The position numbers were made by a program, and so were the translations under genes. A DNA stretch of 62,070 nucleotides from contig JAFDCZ010000002.1 of NCBI GenBank assembly GCA_019312665.1, forward strand, positions 1 through 62,070. The letters run 5' to 3'. Numbering within the stretch: the stretch's first letter is position 1; each line of letters opens with the position of its first letter. The DNA is from Deltaproteobacteria bacterium (lineage in GTDB: Bacteria > Myxococcota_A > UBA9160 > UBA6930). The notes below the pieces were generated by a model. It was given only the letters and a program-made list of their open reading frames with translations. It searched no databases and had not been told where the DNA came from. This document shows, piece after piece, positions 1 to 8,446 of this stretch.

Positions 1-1351
1 CGTAGCCCCTCACAGCCGTGAAAGACCTCCAGGCCGGGCGGAGCGCTCGTCTCGAAATCGTTGGCCTCGAAACAATTCCCGGTGCTCGAGGGGCCCGCGA
101 GGGCGAGATCCGCCCGACCGGAACGCCTGATGATGTTCTTCCGGATTACATTGTCCGTGGCAGGCCAGAAATTTTCGTGTTGATTGGGCGTGACGAGAAT
201 TCCGTGATCCCGATGACCCACGACCAGGTTCCGCTCGACCACATTCTCCACGCCACCCGCGAGGACAATGCCCGTCCCGATCACGGGCCAGGTCAACGGA
301 AGCGTCGGAGCCTCCGGATTGCCGTTGGCCACGACGAGGTTGGCAACGATCGTCGATCTCCGTTCCGGCGGAAGAAGCTCTGAATCCAGGGTATTCGGTC
401 CGATTCCCGCGATGTTGTGTCTCCAGATCGAGCTCACGATGTAGCGTGGCGGATCACCATCCTGCAGGGCTGACACTGCCCGACATAGAAGCCGGAATCC
501 GGGGAGCCCGAGGCCCATGAGTGTTCGAACAGGCCGTCGGTCGAATCGAACGCATAGACGCCATACAGCCCGTTGTTGTAGGCCGTCAGGTAGGACGCCC
601 GATAGCCGGTGATCCCGGTCCAGAAAAATCCGTTCTGGACGGCATTTCGGGCAGTCATGTTCTCGACGGCCACACCGTCTGCAAGGACGAGCACGCCATT
701 GCCGCGCAAGAATTCGCCGTCGATGATGACTTCGTTGCGATCGACTCCGCGAATGACCAGAGAGGGAGTCGTCACCAACACCTCTTCGCGGTAGATGCCC
801 TTGCCAACCAGCACCAGATCGCCAGGGCTGGCCGCATCCACACCCGCTTGAATGGTCGGGTAGTCGCCAGGTACGTGCCGGGTGATGCCCGAGGCCTCGG
901 CCACGGCGGTCGGGCCTGCCGCATCTGCCTCCGCGTACTCGGCATCGCCGACGACGACGACGCCTGCCATCGCAATTCCGCCGGGCGCGCCATGGAACGT
1001 GCAGAAGTATGGGAAGACTCCCTCGCCAGCGAAGGCGACGGATGCTTCCGATTCGGCGGGCATCGTGAGACTCCCGTAGTCCGCTTCCGTGGACCACGAC
1101 CAATCGTCGGCCACCGCGTTATGTGGATTGCGCCCGATGTTCACCCAACGGACACTCCCTCCGACGGGAATCCGCACGACCCGCGGATAGAACGTGTTGT
1201 CGTACATATCGACACGGGCTGAAACCGAATCCTGCGCTGCAACCTGCCGTTCCTCGGAGGCACCACATCCCGGCAAGGTGAACAAGGCGCCGCCGAGAAT
1301 CGCCGCCAGTATGAACTTCCGCGAGTCCTGACGGACGAGAGGCTTCGTCAT
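1..1351 (-). pseudogene. Cupredoxin / right-handed beta-helix lipoprotein, frameshifted and 3'-truncated by the window edge
   Basis: The first open segment (436-1351) starts with a lipoprotein signal (lipobox LPGC, Cys29). A type-1 copper cupredoxin domain follows (about 45-135) with likely ligands His77, Cys117, His120 and Met128, then a parallel beta-helix domain from about residue 155 (YPTIQAGVDAA). It stops at 434-436 after VGQCQPC. A different frame then reads homologous beta-helix sequence (SIWRHNIAGIGPNTLDSELL) without a stop to base 1. From memory of the family, roughly 20 residues normally lie between these blocks, so a small deletion plus frameshift is the simplest reading. It would be an exported copper/beta-helix protein. 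A sequencing error is possible, but the missing residues argue for a true lesion. Confidence 0.75.
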
Positions 1352-1482
1352 TGGATCTCCTTGGAGCGATCCCGCCTGCGGCCGACGCGGGCGGGAAATC
1401 TCTGCAGTAGTACATTACCAACTCGTGACCCGAGAACGGGGAAGCAGTAGCGTCCTGCGGAGAGACAGGGGCCTTCGCGGGC

Positions 1483-2004
1483 ATGACCCTTCCCTCGAAG
1501 CCTGGGCTGAAACGATTGGATGCCATGACGACACTCCTCGAATTCATGACGGCCGCGCACCGGAGATGCGACGAAGCTCTCGCCGCTGCAGAAGGAGAGG
1601 TTTGTGGGAAGAACTGGGGCGCGGCCGCGCAGAAGTACCAGGAATTCAATGCCGCAATGGCATGCCATTTCGCCCAGGAAGAGGACGTGCTCTTCCCGGC
1701 CTTCGAGGAGGCAACCGGCATGACGGAAGGGCCGACGGCCGTGATGCGGATGGAGCACGAACAGATGCGAAGCCTGTTGGCCCAGCTCGCGAGTGCCGCT
1801 GGTGAGCAGGATTCCTCACGTTTCCTGGGGTTGTCGGAGACCCTGATGATCCTGATTCAGCAGCACAACATGAAGGAAGAGCAGATGCTCTACCCCATGT
1901 GCGACCAGAGGCTGGAAGAGATCGATGCCCTCATCGGGCGCATCGAGGCCGTGGGCAGCGACTCAGGCTTGCGCTCCCCCAAGCCCGAGGAAGGCGCTCC
2001 TTGA
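1483..2004 (+). CDS. Hemerythrin HHE domain protein
   Basis: A small cytosolic all-helical protein of 173 aa with the di-iron ligand pattern of bacterial hemerythrins: His26 (TAAHRRCDE), His62 and Glu66 (CHFAQEE), His92 (MEHEQM), His128 and Glu132 (QHNMKEE). Family members bind O2 or NO or repair iron-sulfur centres. An internal ATG at 1525 sits exactly where the domain begins and is an alternative start; neither has a clear ribosome site. Its TGA overlaps the TTG start of the next gene (TTGA), so the two are probably translationally coupled and act together in NO/O2 sensing or detoxification. Transcription diverges from the broken cupredoxin gene across 131 bp. Confidence 0.85.
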   Translation: MTLPSKPGLKRLDAMTTLLEFMTAAHRRCDEALAAAEGEVCGKNWGAAAQKYQEFNAAMACHFAQEEDVLFPAFEEATGMTEGPTAVMRMEHEQMRSLLAQLASAAGEQDSSRFLGLSETLMILIQQHNMKEEQMLYPMCDQRLEEIDALIGRIEAVGSDSGLRSPKPEEGAP

Positions 2005-3326
2005 AGACCTCCGGCCTCTCGTTCGACGATATCCCGCCGCTCGACATCCCGCTTCGCTTCCACATCACGGCACCCGTCTTTGGCCTCCTCGCGGCCTTGT
2101 TCCTGTTCTGGGAAGGCCCTGAAGCCTGGATGTCCCGCTGGACCATCGGGAGCCTCGGCGCGACGCATCTGTTGACGCTTGGCTTCATGGCGATGGTGAT
2201 GATCGGATCGCTCTTTCAGCTCGTACCCGTGCTCTCGGGCCAGGCCATTCCTGCGATGAGATGGGTCGCGCCCTGGGTGCACGTGATGTTGACCGCGGGA
2301 GTCATCGTATTGACCGTCGCACTGGTTCGGCCCGACACGGTGACATTCACCGTTGCCCTTGCGCTGCTCGGGTTCGCCTTCGCCGCCTTCATTCCGCCAC
2401 TGGTCTGGCGACTGGTCCGCATCCGCGGCGCCAGCGATGCCATCTTCACGATCCGGCTGGCTGCCATCTCGCTACTGATGACGGTCGGAATGGGGATCTT
2501 CCTCTCTGTGGGCCGGGGTTGGCCAGACCTCGGAATAGCCTTTCGCAGCTGGACCGATGTCCATGTCCTGTGGGCGCTCTTTGGCTGGGTGCCACTCCTG
2601 GTGATGGGTGTGAGCTACCAGGTCATGCCGATGTTTCATGTAGCGCCAGCCTTCGATTCACGGCTTGCCCGCGGTATTCCGCTTTCGGTCTTCGTTTCAC
2701 TCCTGCTCCTGAGCCACGCCCGGAGCGATTACCTCGTTGCACCGATCGTGACCGTGCTCTGCGGCGCTCTGATGGCCTACTCCGCAACCGCCTTGCGGGT
2801 GCTGGCAAAGCGGCACCGCAAGCGAGCCGACCCCATGATCGGATTCTGGCGGACGGCGCTGATCAGCCTCGCGCTGGCGGCTGTGAGCCTCTGGTTCGCG
2901 ATGGCGACGCCCGTTCGTCTTCCCTTCCTGCGTGAGAGCGGCGCGCCCCTGCTGATCGGCATCCTGATGGTATTCGGCTTTGCGTGCTCGATGATCATCG
3001 GCATGCTGCAGAAGATCGTTCCGTTCTTGATCTTCTTGCATCTGCAGCGTCGAGCGCTTGGAAATCCTGACGCGATGTCGCAGATCCCGACGACGAACGA
3101 AGTGATCACGGACCGGGATGCCCATTGGCAGCTTCGGATCCATCTGATTGCCTGCGCCGGGATCCTTGCCGCGTTGGTGTGGCCGGCGTTCGCACGCCCG
3201 GCTGCTCTCCTGCTCGCTGCCGATTTCGGCTGGTTGTTTCGCAACCTGATTTCCGCGGCCGGCGAGTACCGCAGGCGTAGCCAGGCAATCGGACCAGCGC
3301 CCAACCTGATGGAATCCGGGGCGTAG
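2001..3326 (+). CDS. Polytopic membrane protein, NnrS / cbb3-oxidase subunit I-like
   Basis: A 441-aa integral membrane protein with about 12 hydrophobic helices. Conserved-looking His residues lie in or next to helices (RFHITAP, ATHLLTLGF, PWVHVMLT, TDVHVLW, MPMFHVAP, IFLHLQ), as in NnrS and the 'cytochrome oxidase subunit I-related' COG3278 proteins, which may bind heme or copper. I chose TTG at 2001 because GAGGAAGG lies 7 nt upstream and the start overlaps the hemerythrin stop; the longer reading to 1899 lies inside the hemerythrin gene. Pairing with hemerythrin suggests a role in nitric oxide or oxygen stress. The exact function is not provable from sequence. Confidence 0.75.
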   Translation: MKTSGLSFDDIPPLDIPLRFHITAPVFGLLAALFLFWEGPEAWMSRWTIGSLGATHLLTLGFMAMVMIGSLFQLVPVLSGQAIPAMRWVAPWVHVMLTAGVIVLTVALVRPDTVTFTVALALLGFAFAAFIPPLVWRLVRIRGASDAIFTIRLAAISLLMTVGMGIFLSVGRGWPDLGIAFRSWTDVHVLWALFGWVPLLVMGVSYQVMPMFHVAPAFDSRLARGIPLSVFVSLLLLSHARSDYLVAPIVTVLCGALMAYSATALRVLAKRHRKRADPMIGFWRTALISLALAAVSLWFAMATPVRLPFLRESGAPLLIGILMVFGFACSMIIGMLQKIVPFLIFLHLQRRALGNPDAMSQIPTTNEVITDRDAHWQLRIHLIACAGILAALVWPAFARPAALLLAADFGWLFRNLISAAGEYRRRSQAIGPAPNLMESGA

Positions 3327-3349
3327 CGGGGATTCCAGGCGACGGGCGA

Positions 3350-3859
3350 CTACTCGCTCATCGCCTCCACCCGAAACTCGATCGGTGATGGGCGAACCCC
3401 GGGGACGCGTACCTCGAAGAACGCCAGCTTCTCCATGGCGTGACAAGCATTGCAGGCCTTCGTGAGATCATCGAAACCTGCCGCGAAAGCGCTCGAATCC
3501 CGGCCTGCGACGACTTCTTCCATTGCGGGTAGCGCTTCGGCCAGGAACGGCTGCGCCGATGCGGCCCGCTTCGGCCGCCGCTCGAGACCATTGTCGATGG
3601 CGAGCCGAAGCTTTCGCACCTGATAGGCGGCGCCTTCCCAATTCTGATCCTGGCCGGCCCAATAGAGTTCGGAGTACCGATAGCCGGTCTCTACCATGGC
3701 CATGTCGAACCCACGCAGCTGTTTTTCGACCTGAGCAAAACGCTCCGACGAATTCCCATGGAGCCACCCGGAAGGCGATGCCCCTCCGGCCGACCCCTGG
3801 CAGCCCGGAACCGCCGAGATCACCAGCCCAAGAATCACACCTCGAGCATTCCAATGCAT
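3350..3859 (-). CDS. CxxCH lipoprotein, cytochrome c'-like helical bundle
   Basis: A 169-aa exported protein with a lipobox AVPGC (Cys20) and a predicted four-helix body. A single c-type heme motif CNACH (Cys136, Cys139, His140) lies near the C-terminus, the position seen in cytochrome c' and related one-heme bundles. It is probably attached to a membrane face outside the cytoplasm and binds one covalent heme, perhaps as a gas-binding or electron-transfer protein. It converges on the hemerythrin/NnrS-like pair with a 23-bp gap, which fits a shared redox theme. It could instead be a 'cytochrome c domain-containing' protein with no known partner. Confidence 0.7.
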   Translation of the reverse strand: MHWNARGVILGLVISAVPGCQGSAGGASPSGWLHGNSSERFAQVEKQLRGFDMAMVETGYRYSELYWAGQDQNWEGAAYQVRKLRLAIDNGLERRPKRAASAQPFLAEALPAMEEVVAGRDSSAFAAGFDDLTKACNACHAMEKLAFFEVRVPGVRPSPIEFRVEAMSE

Positions 3860-3907
3860 GCTCCCGTCCCCCCCCCCTGTTGAAACTGCCTCTCTGCCCT
3901 CGCGGCG

Positions 3908-5059
3908 TCAGGCGCCCCGATCCTGGAGCCATCCGGCCACCAGGTCGCCCACGATGTCTCGTGCATTCGCAGGTTTCTGCAAGTAGTGATCCCCGGGGAT
4001 GAACTCGAGTGTCTTGTCGTCGGTGGCCAGATTGTCGTGAAGCGTATGTGCATCGACCGGGAAGACGCCGGTATCCGCCATGCTCTGAACCACCAACGAC
4101 GGAACGCGGATCCGCTCGAGGTGGGGAATCGCCCGACATTGGGAGGTTTTCAGGCTCCACATCGAGAGCCAGGTACGAATGGTGTTCGAATTGCCGATTC
4201 CGAAGGGGCTGTAGTTGAAGATCTTGGGCGGGCCCAGGTAGCAGACCCCGACTTCCCGGTCGTTCGGATCGAGGGAGCCATCGAGCAGACGCGGATCCGC
4301 CCAGGCCCGGTGCAGGTTGAAGACGCGATCCAGACATCCGGCCGCCCGAACCCGGTCCAACTCTTCGAGCGCCCGGTCCGTGATCCGGTGGTTCCTCGCC
4401 ACCTGTGCGGCCCGATAGCGCTTCATGAACTCCGCGGAATAAGGCGGACCATTTTCCGGGTTGTACATGTCGAGCGCAGGATCTACCGAGGTAGGATCCG
4501 TTTCGTCGGTGATCGACGGATCGAACCAATCCGTCAGCACCTCGGGCCGCCCGGGGTGGGCATTCGTCGACACGTAGAAGTCAGCCGGCAAGAGTTCCAA
4601 CGCCGCGTCGGATACGGGTGCGCCCAGCAGGGGCACGAGATTCGGATCGACCGCTTGGGATTGATAGGCGGCCATGAGTGAGCCGCCGCCCGAGTTCCCG
4701 AGCAGCACGACGCGCTCGACGCCCGCTTCTTCCCGGAGCCAGCGTACTCCCACACCGATGTCCACCAATGCGTTGTCCAGGGTAAACGCGTATTCCAGCC
4801 CGCGGAAGCGGGTATTCCAGCCAAGGAAACCGTAGCCCCGGGCAGCCATCAACTCGCCCATGTAGTGCTCGGAGAAATCGACGTTGTAGTGCGTGGCGAT
4901 GATGGCGGTCTTGGGCTGGCTCCCCTTCCCATGGTGGTAGATGCCCTGGGTGGGCATGTAGCCGGCCCCGTTCCGACCTGCCGTCGGCGAAAGAAGAGAG
5001 ACGAAGCGCCGTTCGATCGATTCCAAAGAGGACTCCTGGGTCGTCGGCTTCAGGTTCAT
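3908..5059 (-). CDS. Alpha/beta hydrolase
   Basis: A 383-aa cytosolic alpha/beta-hydrolase. The nucleophile elbow is GNSGG with Ser123; a late Asp (SMADTG) and His (PGDHYLQ) complete a plausible Ser-Asp-His triad. An insert between strand 6 and the C-terminal half (about 165-285) forms the lid. Substrate is unknown; an ester or thioester is likely. Its ATG overlaps the TGA of the upstream TetR gene (ATGA), so it is the last gene of a VOC - TetR - hydrolase operon and is probably induced together with the VOC enzyme. Confidence 0.8.
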   Translation of the reverse strand: MNLKPTTQESSLESIERRFVSLLSPTAGRNGAGYMPTQGIYHHGKGSQPKTAIIATHYNVDFSEHYMGELMAARGYGFLGWNTRFRGLEYAFTLDNALVDIGVGVRWLREEAGVERVVLLGNSGGGSLMAAYQSQAVDPNLVPLLGAPVSDAALELLPADFYVSTNAHPGRPEVLTDWFDPSITDETDPTSVDPALDMYNPENGPPYSAEFMKRYRAAQVARNHRITDRALEELDRVRAAGCLDRVFNLHRAWADPRLLDGSLDPNDREVGVCYLGPPKIFNYSPFGIGNSNTIRTWLSMWSLKTSQCRAIPHLERIRVPSLVVQSMADTGVFPVDAHTLHDNLATDDKTLEFIPGDHYLQKPANARDIVGDLVAGWLQDRGA

Positions 5060-5739
5060 TCGGCCCCGCCCTCGCGTTCCAGGCCAGGCTCGGCCATCGC
5101 GAACATGCTCCGATACAGAACACGCGCCATCGTTTCGATCGCAATCTCGTCGGGCAGGGAGACGCGATCCGCCTCGCCTCCTTCGATCAGCCAGACATAA
5201 CAGAAGTAGTCCATCATCGAACCCAATGCCGATGCCATGGCATCGGGCTCCGGGTTTTGCGCCAGGCCCGCCCGATCGAGAGCACGGATTCCGGCTGCGA
5301 TCTTCTTACGCGCATCGAAGCGGATCTCCCGCCAGCGCTGTGCGAAACGCTCATCCAGCATCGAGGCCTGGAAAATGGCCGCCAGCTCTGCCGAGTGTGC
5401 CCTGCAACTACTCCAATGGACGGCACACATGTCTCGAATCACGTCGTAGGGCTCGGCCCGAGTCAAATCGAGCTCGGTCAGGCGAGCATCGATCTCCGCC
5501 TTGAAATCCTCCGCCATCTGCTCCAGCACCTCTTCCTTGTTGGCGAAGTAGGTATAGAAGGAGCCCAACGCGCGGCCTGCTTCCCGGGTGATGTCTGCGA
5601 TCTTGGTGTTCGCGTAGCCTTGGCGCTGGAAAAGCAGACGGGCGGCTGCCAGAAGCGCCGCTCTGCTTCGAACGCCACGAGCCGTCAACAACGTGCCGTC
5701 CGCCGGAAGATCAGACGTGTCCGCTTGCCCCGATGTCAT
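5056..5739 (-). CDS. TetR/AcrR family regulator
   Basis: The N-terminal helix-turn-helix of the TetR fold is clear (LLFQRQGYANTKIADITREA, then GSFYTYFANKEEV), followed by an all-helical ligand domain. I start at ATG 5739, which has GGGGA 6 nt upstream; a GTG at 5757 is possible. It lies between a VOC gene (upstream, 27 nt) and a hydrolase (downstream, overlapping), so it probably regulates its own operon. The 18-bp palindrome at 6383-6400 ahead of the VOC gene is the obvious operator candidate. Inducer unknown, probably the substrate of the VOC protein or hydrolase. Confidence 0.88.
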   Translation of the reverse strand: MTSGQADTSDLPADGTLLTARGVRSRAALLAAARLLFQRQGYANTKIADITREAGRALGSFYTYFANKEEVLEQMAEDFKAEIDARLTELDLTRAEPYDVIRDMCAVHWSSCRAHSAELAAIFQASMLDERFAQRWREIRFDARKKIAAGIRALDRAGLAQNPEPDAMASALGSMMDYFCYVWLIEGGEADRVSLPDEIAIETMARVLYRSMFAMAEPGLEREGGAE

Positions 5740-5766
5740 CGGTTCCCCGCTGCCCACGACGAGGAC

Positions 5767-6318
5767 CTAGACGAGCTTCCCGATGGATTCCTCTTTTCGC
5801 GTCTCTTCCGCGATCTCACTGGCCGGCAGGCGGAGCAAGCGCAGGGCTTCCTCCTCGGTCTGTTCGAAGCCCTCCGCGTCCGTCGTGACGCAGAACTCCA
5901 CCATGATGCCGTTGGGATCCATCGTATAGATGGACGTGCACCAGCCGTGATCGATCTGCATGATTTGCTCGATGCCCCGCTCATGCATCCGCTTGGTCAT
6001 GGCTTCGAGTTCTTCCAGCGTATCGAGGCGGAAGGCGATGTGATTCGCCCAGGGCGGAAGCCCGAGACCCGTCGAGATCTCGGTCTTGAAATCCGGCTCT
6101 TCGCCTACTCCTTCGACCAGGAAGAAGGCAATGGCCTCACCGCCTCCCATGCCGAAGAAGAAGTGTCGAAAGTAGCCATCGCCCTGCCGGTGGTTTTCGG
6201 TGCGGAGCAGCGGCATGCCGAGCTTCTGCGTATAGAACTCGTAGGTCGCTTCGGCGTCGCGGGTCGTATAGGCGACGTGGTGGACACTCTTCGACCGGAG
6301 AACGTGGCGACTCGGCAT
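5767..6318 (-). CDS. VOC family (glyoxalase/extradiol dioxygenase-fold) protein
   Basis: A 183-aa protein with two vicinal-oxygen-chelate beta-alpha-beta modules. Likely metal ligands are His in VHHVAY near the N-terminus, His in ANHIAF and Glu in GIMVEFCV, the usual H-H-E set. It starts at an ATG with GGAGG 7 nt upstream. It is the first gene of a three-gene operon with a TetR regulator and an alpha/beta hydrolase. This arrangement fits ring cleavage or lyase chemistry followed by hydrolysis. Substrate is unknown; a simple glyoxalase role cannot be excluded. Confidence 0.8.
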   Translation of the reverse strand: MPSRHVLRSKSVHHVAYTTRDAEATYEFYTQKLGMPLLRTENHRQGDGYFRHFFFGMGGGEAIAFFLVEGVGEEPDFKTEISTGLGLPPWANHIAFRLDTLEELEAMTKRMHERGIEQIMQIDHGWCTSIYTMDPNGIMVEFCVTTDAEGFEQTEEEALRLLRLPASEIAEETRKEESIGKLV

Positions 6319-6382
6319 GATCTTGCCTCCATGGGCCCGCCGCGGATTCGAGCGGTCCTGGAAGCCTAGTTCGACCTGAATC

Positions 6383-6400
6383 CAGATTCAATTCAATCTG
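6383..6400. promoter_or_regulatory. Palindromic operator candidate of the VOC-TetR-hydrolase operon
   Basis: The 18-mer CAGATTCAATTCAATCTG has perfect CAGATT/AATCTG arms around a self-complementary AATT, broken only by one C/C pair. A further GATTCAAC half-site follows. It lies 65 bp upstream of the VOC start in an AT-rich patch of otherwise GC-rich DNA. Length and symmetry suit a TetR dimer, and the operon encodes one. Confidence 0.5.
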
Positions 6401-6414
6401 ACAGAAGATTCAAC

Positions 6415-7107
6415 TCACTCCACCAATTCGATCGGCCGCCAGACCTCGAAATCGTGATAGCGATGGGTATCGAAGCTCTGAACTTTCTCGAACCCCGCTT
6501 CCCGAAGCTCGCCGAAGCGTTGCTCGTGGGAGAACTTGTGGTCGGCCGGAGGCCCGACCGGCAGGTCTCCGGGCTTGAACTCCAGGATCGCGAGCTGGCC
6601 CCCCTCGCTCAGGTCGGCTCGAAGCCCGCGCAGGTAGGCGACGCGGTCATCGAGGTGGTGATAGGTATCGACGATGAAGATCCAGTCGATCCCGCGCGGA
6701 GGAAGGTGAGGATCCGAGTAGGACGCCAGCACAGGAATGACGTTGTCGATACCTTCGGCGAGCAGGCGCTCGCGCAGCGCATCGAGTTGGCGCGGCTCCA
6801 CATCGACCGCGTACACGAGCCCCTGCGTGAGGTGCCGAGCAAGAGGAATCGCAACGATGCCCGGCCCCACTCCGATGTCCGCAACCACCGCTGTCGGTTC
6901 CAGCTCGAGTCTCTGAATGACGCCCTCGGGATCCAGCTCGCGAACCCGGCTCTCGGTCTGGAGCCGCTGAATGTACGTCTCGACGCTTCGAGGGCCGTGC
7001 CGGTCCCTGTTTTCCGGAGCACCCCCACCAGGGAGCGACCCACAGCCCATGGAAGCCAGGATGAGAACAGACAGAAACACCACGTTGCGAGCGGTCAGGG
7101 AATTCAT
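6415..7107 (-). CDS. Exported class I SAM-dependent methyltransferase
   Basis: A 230-aa protein with an N-terminal hydrophobic segment ending in MGC (Cys22), so it looks exported or lipoprotein-like, although the lipobox is imperfect. The Rossmann SAM motif is VADIGVGPGIVAIPLA (about 74-90), followed by an acidic strand end (VDVEP) and a post-motif IDWIFIVDTYHH. Such secreted-looking methyltransferases are often annotated as 'class I SAM methyltransferase' with unknown substrate. A signal peptide on a SAM enzyme is unusual, because SAM is cytosolic. Start ATG has GGAGG 5 nt upstream. Confidence 0.75.
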   Translation of the reverse strand: MNSLTARNVVFLSVLILASMGCGSLPGGGAPENRDRHGPRSVETYIQRLQTESRVRELDPEGVIQRLELEPTAVVADIGVGPGIVAIPLARHLTQGLVYAVDVEPRQLDALRERLLAEGIDNVIPVLASYSDPHLPPRGIDWIFIVDTYHHLDDRVAYLRGLRADLSEGGQLAILEFKPGDLPVGPPADHKFSHEQRFGELREAGFEKVQSFDTHRYHDFEVWRPIELVE

Positions 7108-7156
7108 CGAAGCCTCCGAGATCTCGAGCGGACTGGATCGAGCAACGACGCTCTCG

Positions 7157-7714
7157 TCAATCGCTCAAGAACGCTCGAACGGCGTCGGCGATCGGCTGCT
7201 TGGTGATCCCGGCTCGCCGCCCGACTTCGATCGCATCATCAGCGCTCATTCCGTGGGCGCCCGCCAGGTGGGTCGCAAGCCAGCCGCCGACACGATTGGA
7301 ACTTGCGCAATGCACGAGAATCTCTTCGCCATGGTGTTGCTTCACGAGGGTTTCGATCTCGGCGAACGCCGCCTTGTCGAAGGGCACACCACGCACCGGC
7401 ACGTTGTAGTAGGTCATCCCCAACGCCTCGACCGCCGACTTCTCGTCCCAGGCGTGCTCCGAGGGGTCGCGAAGATTGATCACCACGCTGACGCCTTCGG
7501 CCTTCGCCTTCTCCATCCCCGCCTGATCGGGTTGGCCGGCAAAATAGAGATGGCTCAGATGAGTGACGTTGGAGACGCTGCCCCATGTGACCGGGCCCTC
7601 CACCTGATCCGGCGAGAAGGTTCCTTCGCCAAATGCGCCCACGCACAACCCGAGGCTCGTGATCGCGATCAGTGCAGCCCGGGTGTATCGGGTGATTTGG
7701 GGATTCGGGTTCAT
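7157..7714 (-). CDS. Exported DUF442-like phosphatase/sulfurtransferase-fold protein
   Basis: A 185-aa protein with a signal peptide (hydrophobic segment about 12-28) and a dual-specificity-phosphatase-like domain. The active loop is VHCASSNR. The Cys-x4-Arg spacing is the rhodanese/Cdc25 type, one residue shorter than classical Tyr phosphatases, as in the DUF442/TIGR01244 group. A conserved VVINLRDPSEH block precedes it. I start at ATG 7714 (GAGG 8 nt upstream), which gives a clean signal peptide; longer readings add a non-homologous arginine-rich leader. Possible roles are phosphate-ester hydrolysis or periplasmic sulfur transfer. Confidence 0.75.
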   Translation of the reverse strand: MNPNPQITRYTRAALIAITSLGLCVGAFGEGTFSPDQVEGPVTWGSVSNVTHLSHLYFAGQPDQAGMEKAKAEGVSVVINLRDPSEHAWDEKSAVEALGMTYYNVPVRGVPFDKAAFAEIETLVKQHHGEEILVHCASSNRVGGWLATHLAGAHGMSADDAIEVGRRAGITKQPIADAVRAFLSD

Positions 7715-7805
7715 GACAACCTCGTCGTTGGTGATGATCGGCTCTTCGCTCGAACTGGCGAGTCTAGAAAAACTCTCGAGACAGGGGAGCCGGAGGCCCC
7801 TTCCT

Positions 7806-8312
7806 TCAATTGCGCGCCTCGCAATGCGCGCGAATCGCCTCGAGGGAGTGCCGGACCACGGACGCGGCGGTCGGACGTCCAATCCATCGGGTGAGCAAGC
7901 CACCGAGCAGCGAAACTTCACTCCACAGCACGAGCTTCGCGGTCAGCCGCGTCCCCGCAACTCCCCCTTCCCGCGCGACCTCGTGGAGGCTGTAGGTCTC
8001 GTCGAAACAGAAGGGCCCCAGGCGGATGAGCGAGCGGAAGGTCCGCTGCTCGACCACCTCAACCGGAAAATCGCGGAGGGTCAGGCGAAGCGGCCCCAGC
8101 TCGTAGCGCCAGCGGGTCGCCTGCCCCGGCTGCGGGTAGTCGCGCGCGATCTCGAGGGGGCGCACCACTCCGGTATCCCAGAGCACGACTTCCGACGGAT
8201 CCGTCAGGGCGCGCCAGACCCGAGCGGCGTCCGCCGCGATCTCGACGGTCTCCGAGAACTCGACCGCACCTTCGGCGGGGGCTTCCGGCGGGGCGAATGC
8301 CCTGGCGTTCAT
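7806..8312 (-). CDS. SRPBCC (START/Bet v1-like) domain protein
   Basis: A 168-aa protein with the polyketide-cyclase/dehydrase-like helix-grip fold: VEFSETVEIAADAARVWRAL at the start, strands through about 130 and a long C-terminal amphipathic helix (VVRHSLEAIRAHCE). Family members bind hydrophobic ligands or act as CoxG-type accessory proteins. Start at ATG 8312 is preferred for an AAGG upstream; ATGs at 8333 and 8351 are possible. Transcribed away from the neighbouring monooxygenase-like gene, with 134 bp between the starts. Confidence 0.72.
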   Translation of the reverse strand: MNARAFAPPEAPAEGAVEFSETVEIAADAARVWRALTDPSEVVLWDTGVVRPLEIARDYPQPGQATRWRYELGPLRLTLRDFPVEVVEQRTFRSLIRLGPFCFDETYSLHEVAREGGVAGTRLTAKLVLWSEVSLLGGLLTRWIGRPTAASVVRHSLEAIRAHCEARN

Positions 8313-8446
8313 TGGATCCTTCTTTGCCTCCATCCGGTCCGGACCGAGCAACGTACACGATAGAACTCCCTCTCGACTCCGAACGGATCCCTGCGGCCGC
8401 CGTGCGCTTGCCCGGGATCGGTGCCAGAGTTCGTTTCGAGAGTGAA

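Noticed and set aside
18..383. Plus-strand frame at the window start.
   Set aside because: It is antisense to beta-helix coding sequence that is recognisable on the minus strand.
434..436. UGA ending the first cupredoxin/beta-helix segment, considered as a second Sec codon.
   Set aside because: Homology resumes in another frame, not the same one, and I see no hairpin at the right distance. Frameshift fits better.
3468..4529. Large minus-strand frame over the lipoprotein and hydrolase genes, and many similar long shadow frames.
   Set aside because: Arg/Gly/Pro-rich composition without motifs, typical of high-GC antisense or out-of-frame reading over real genes.
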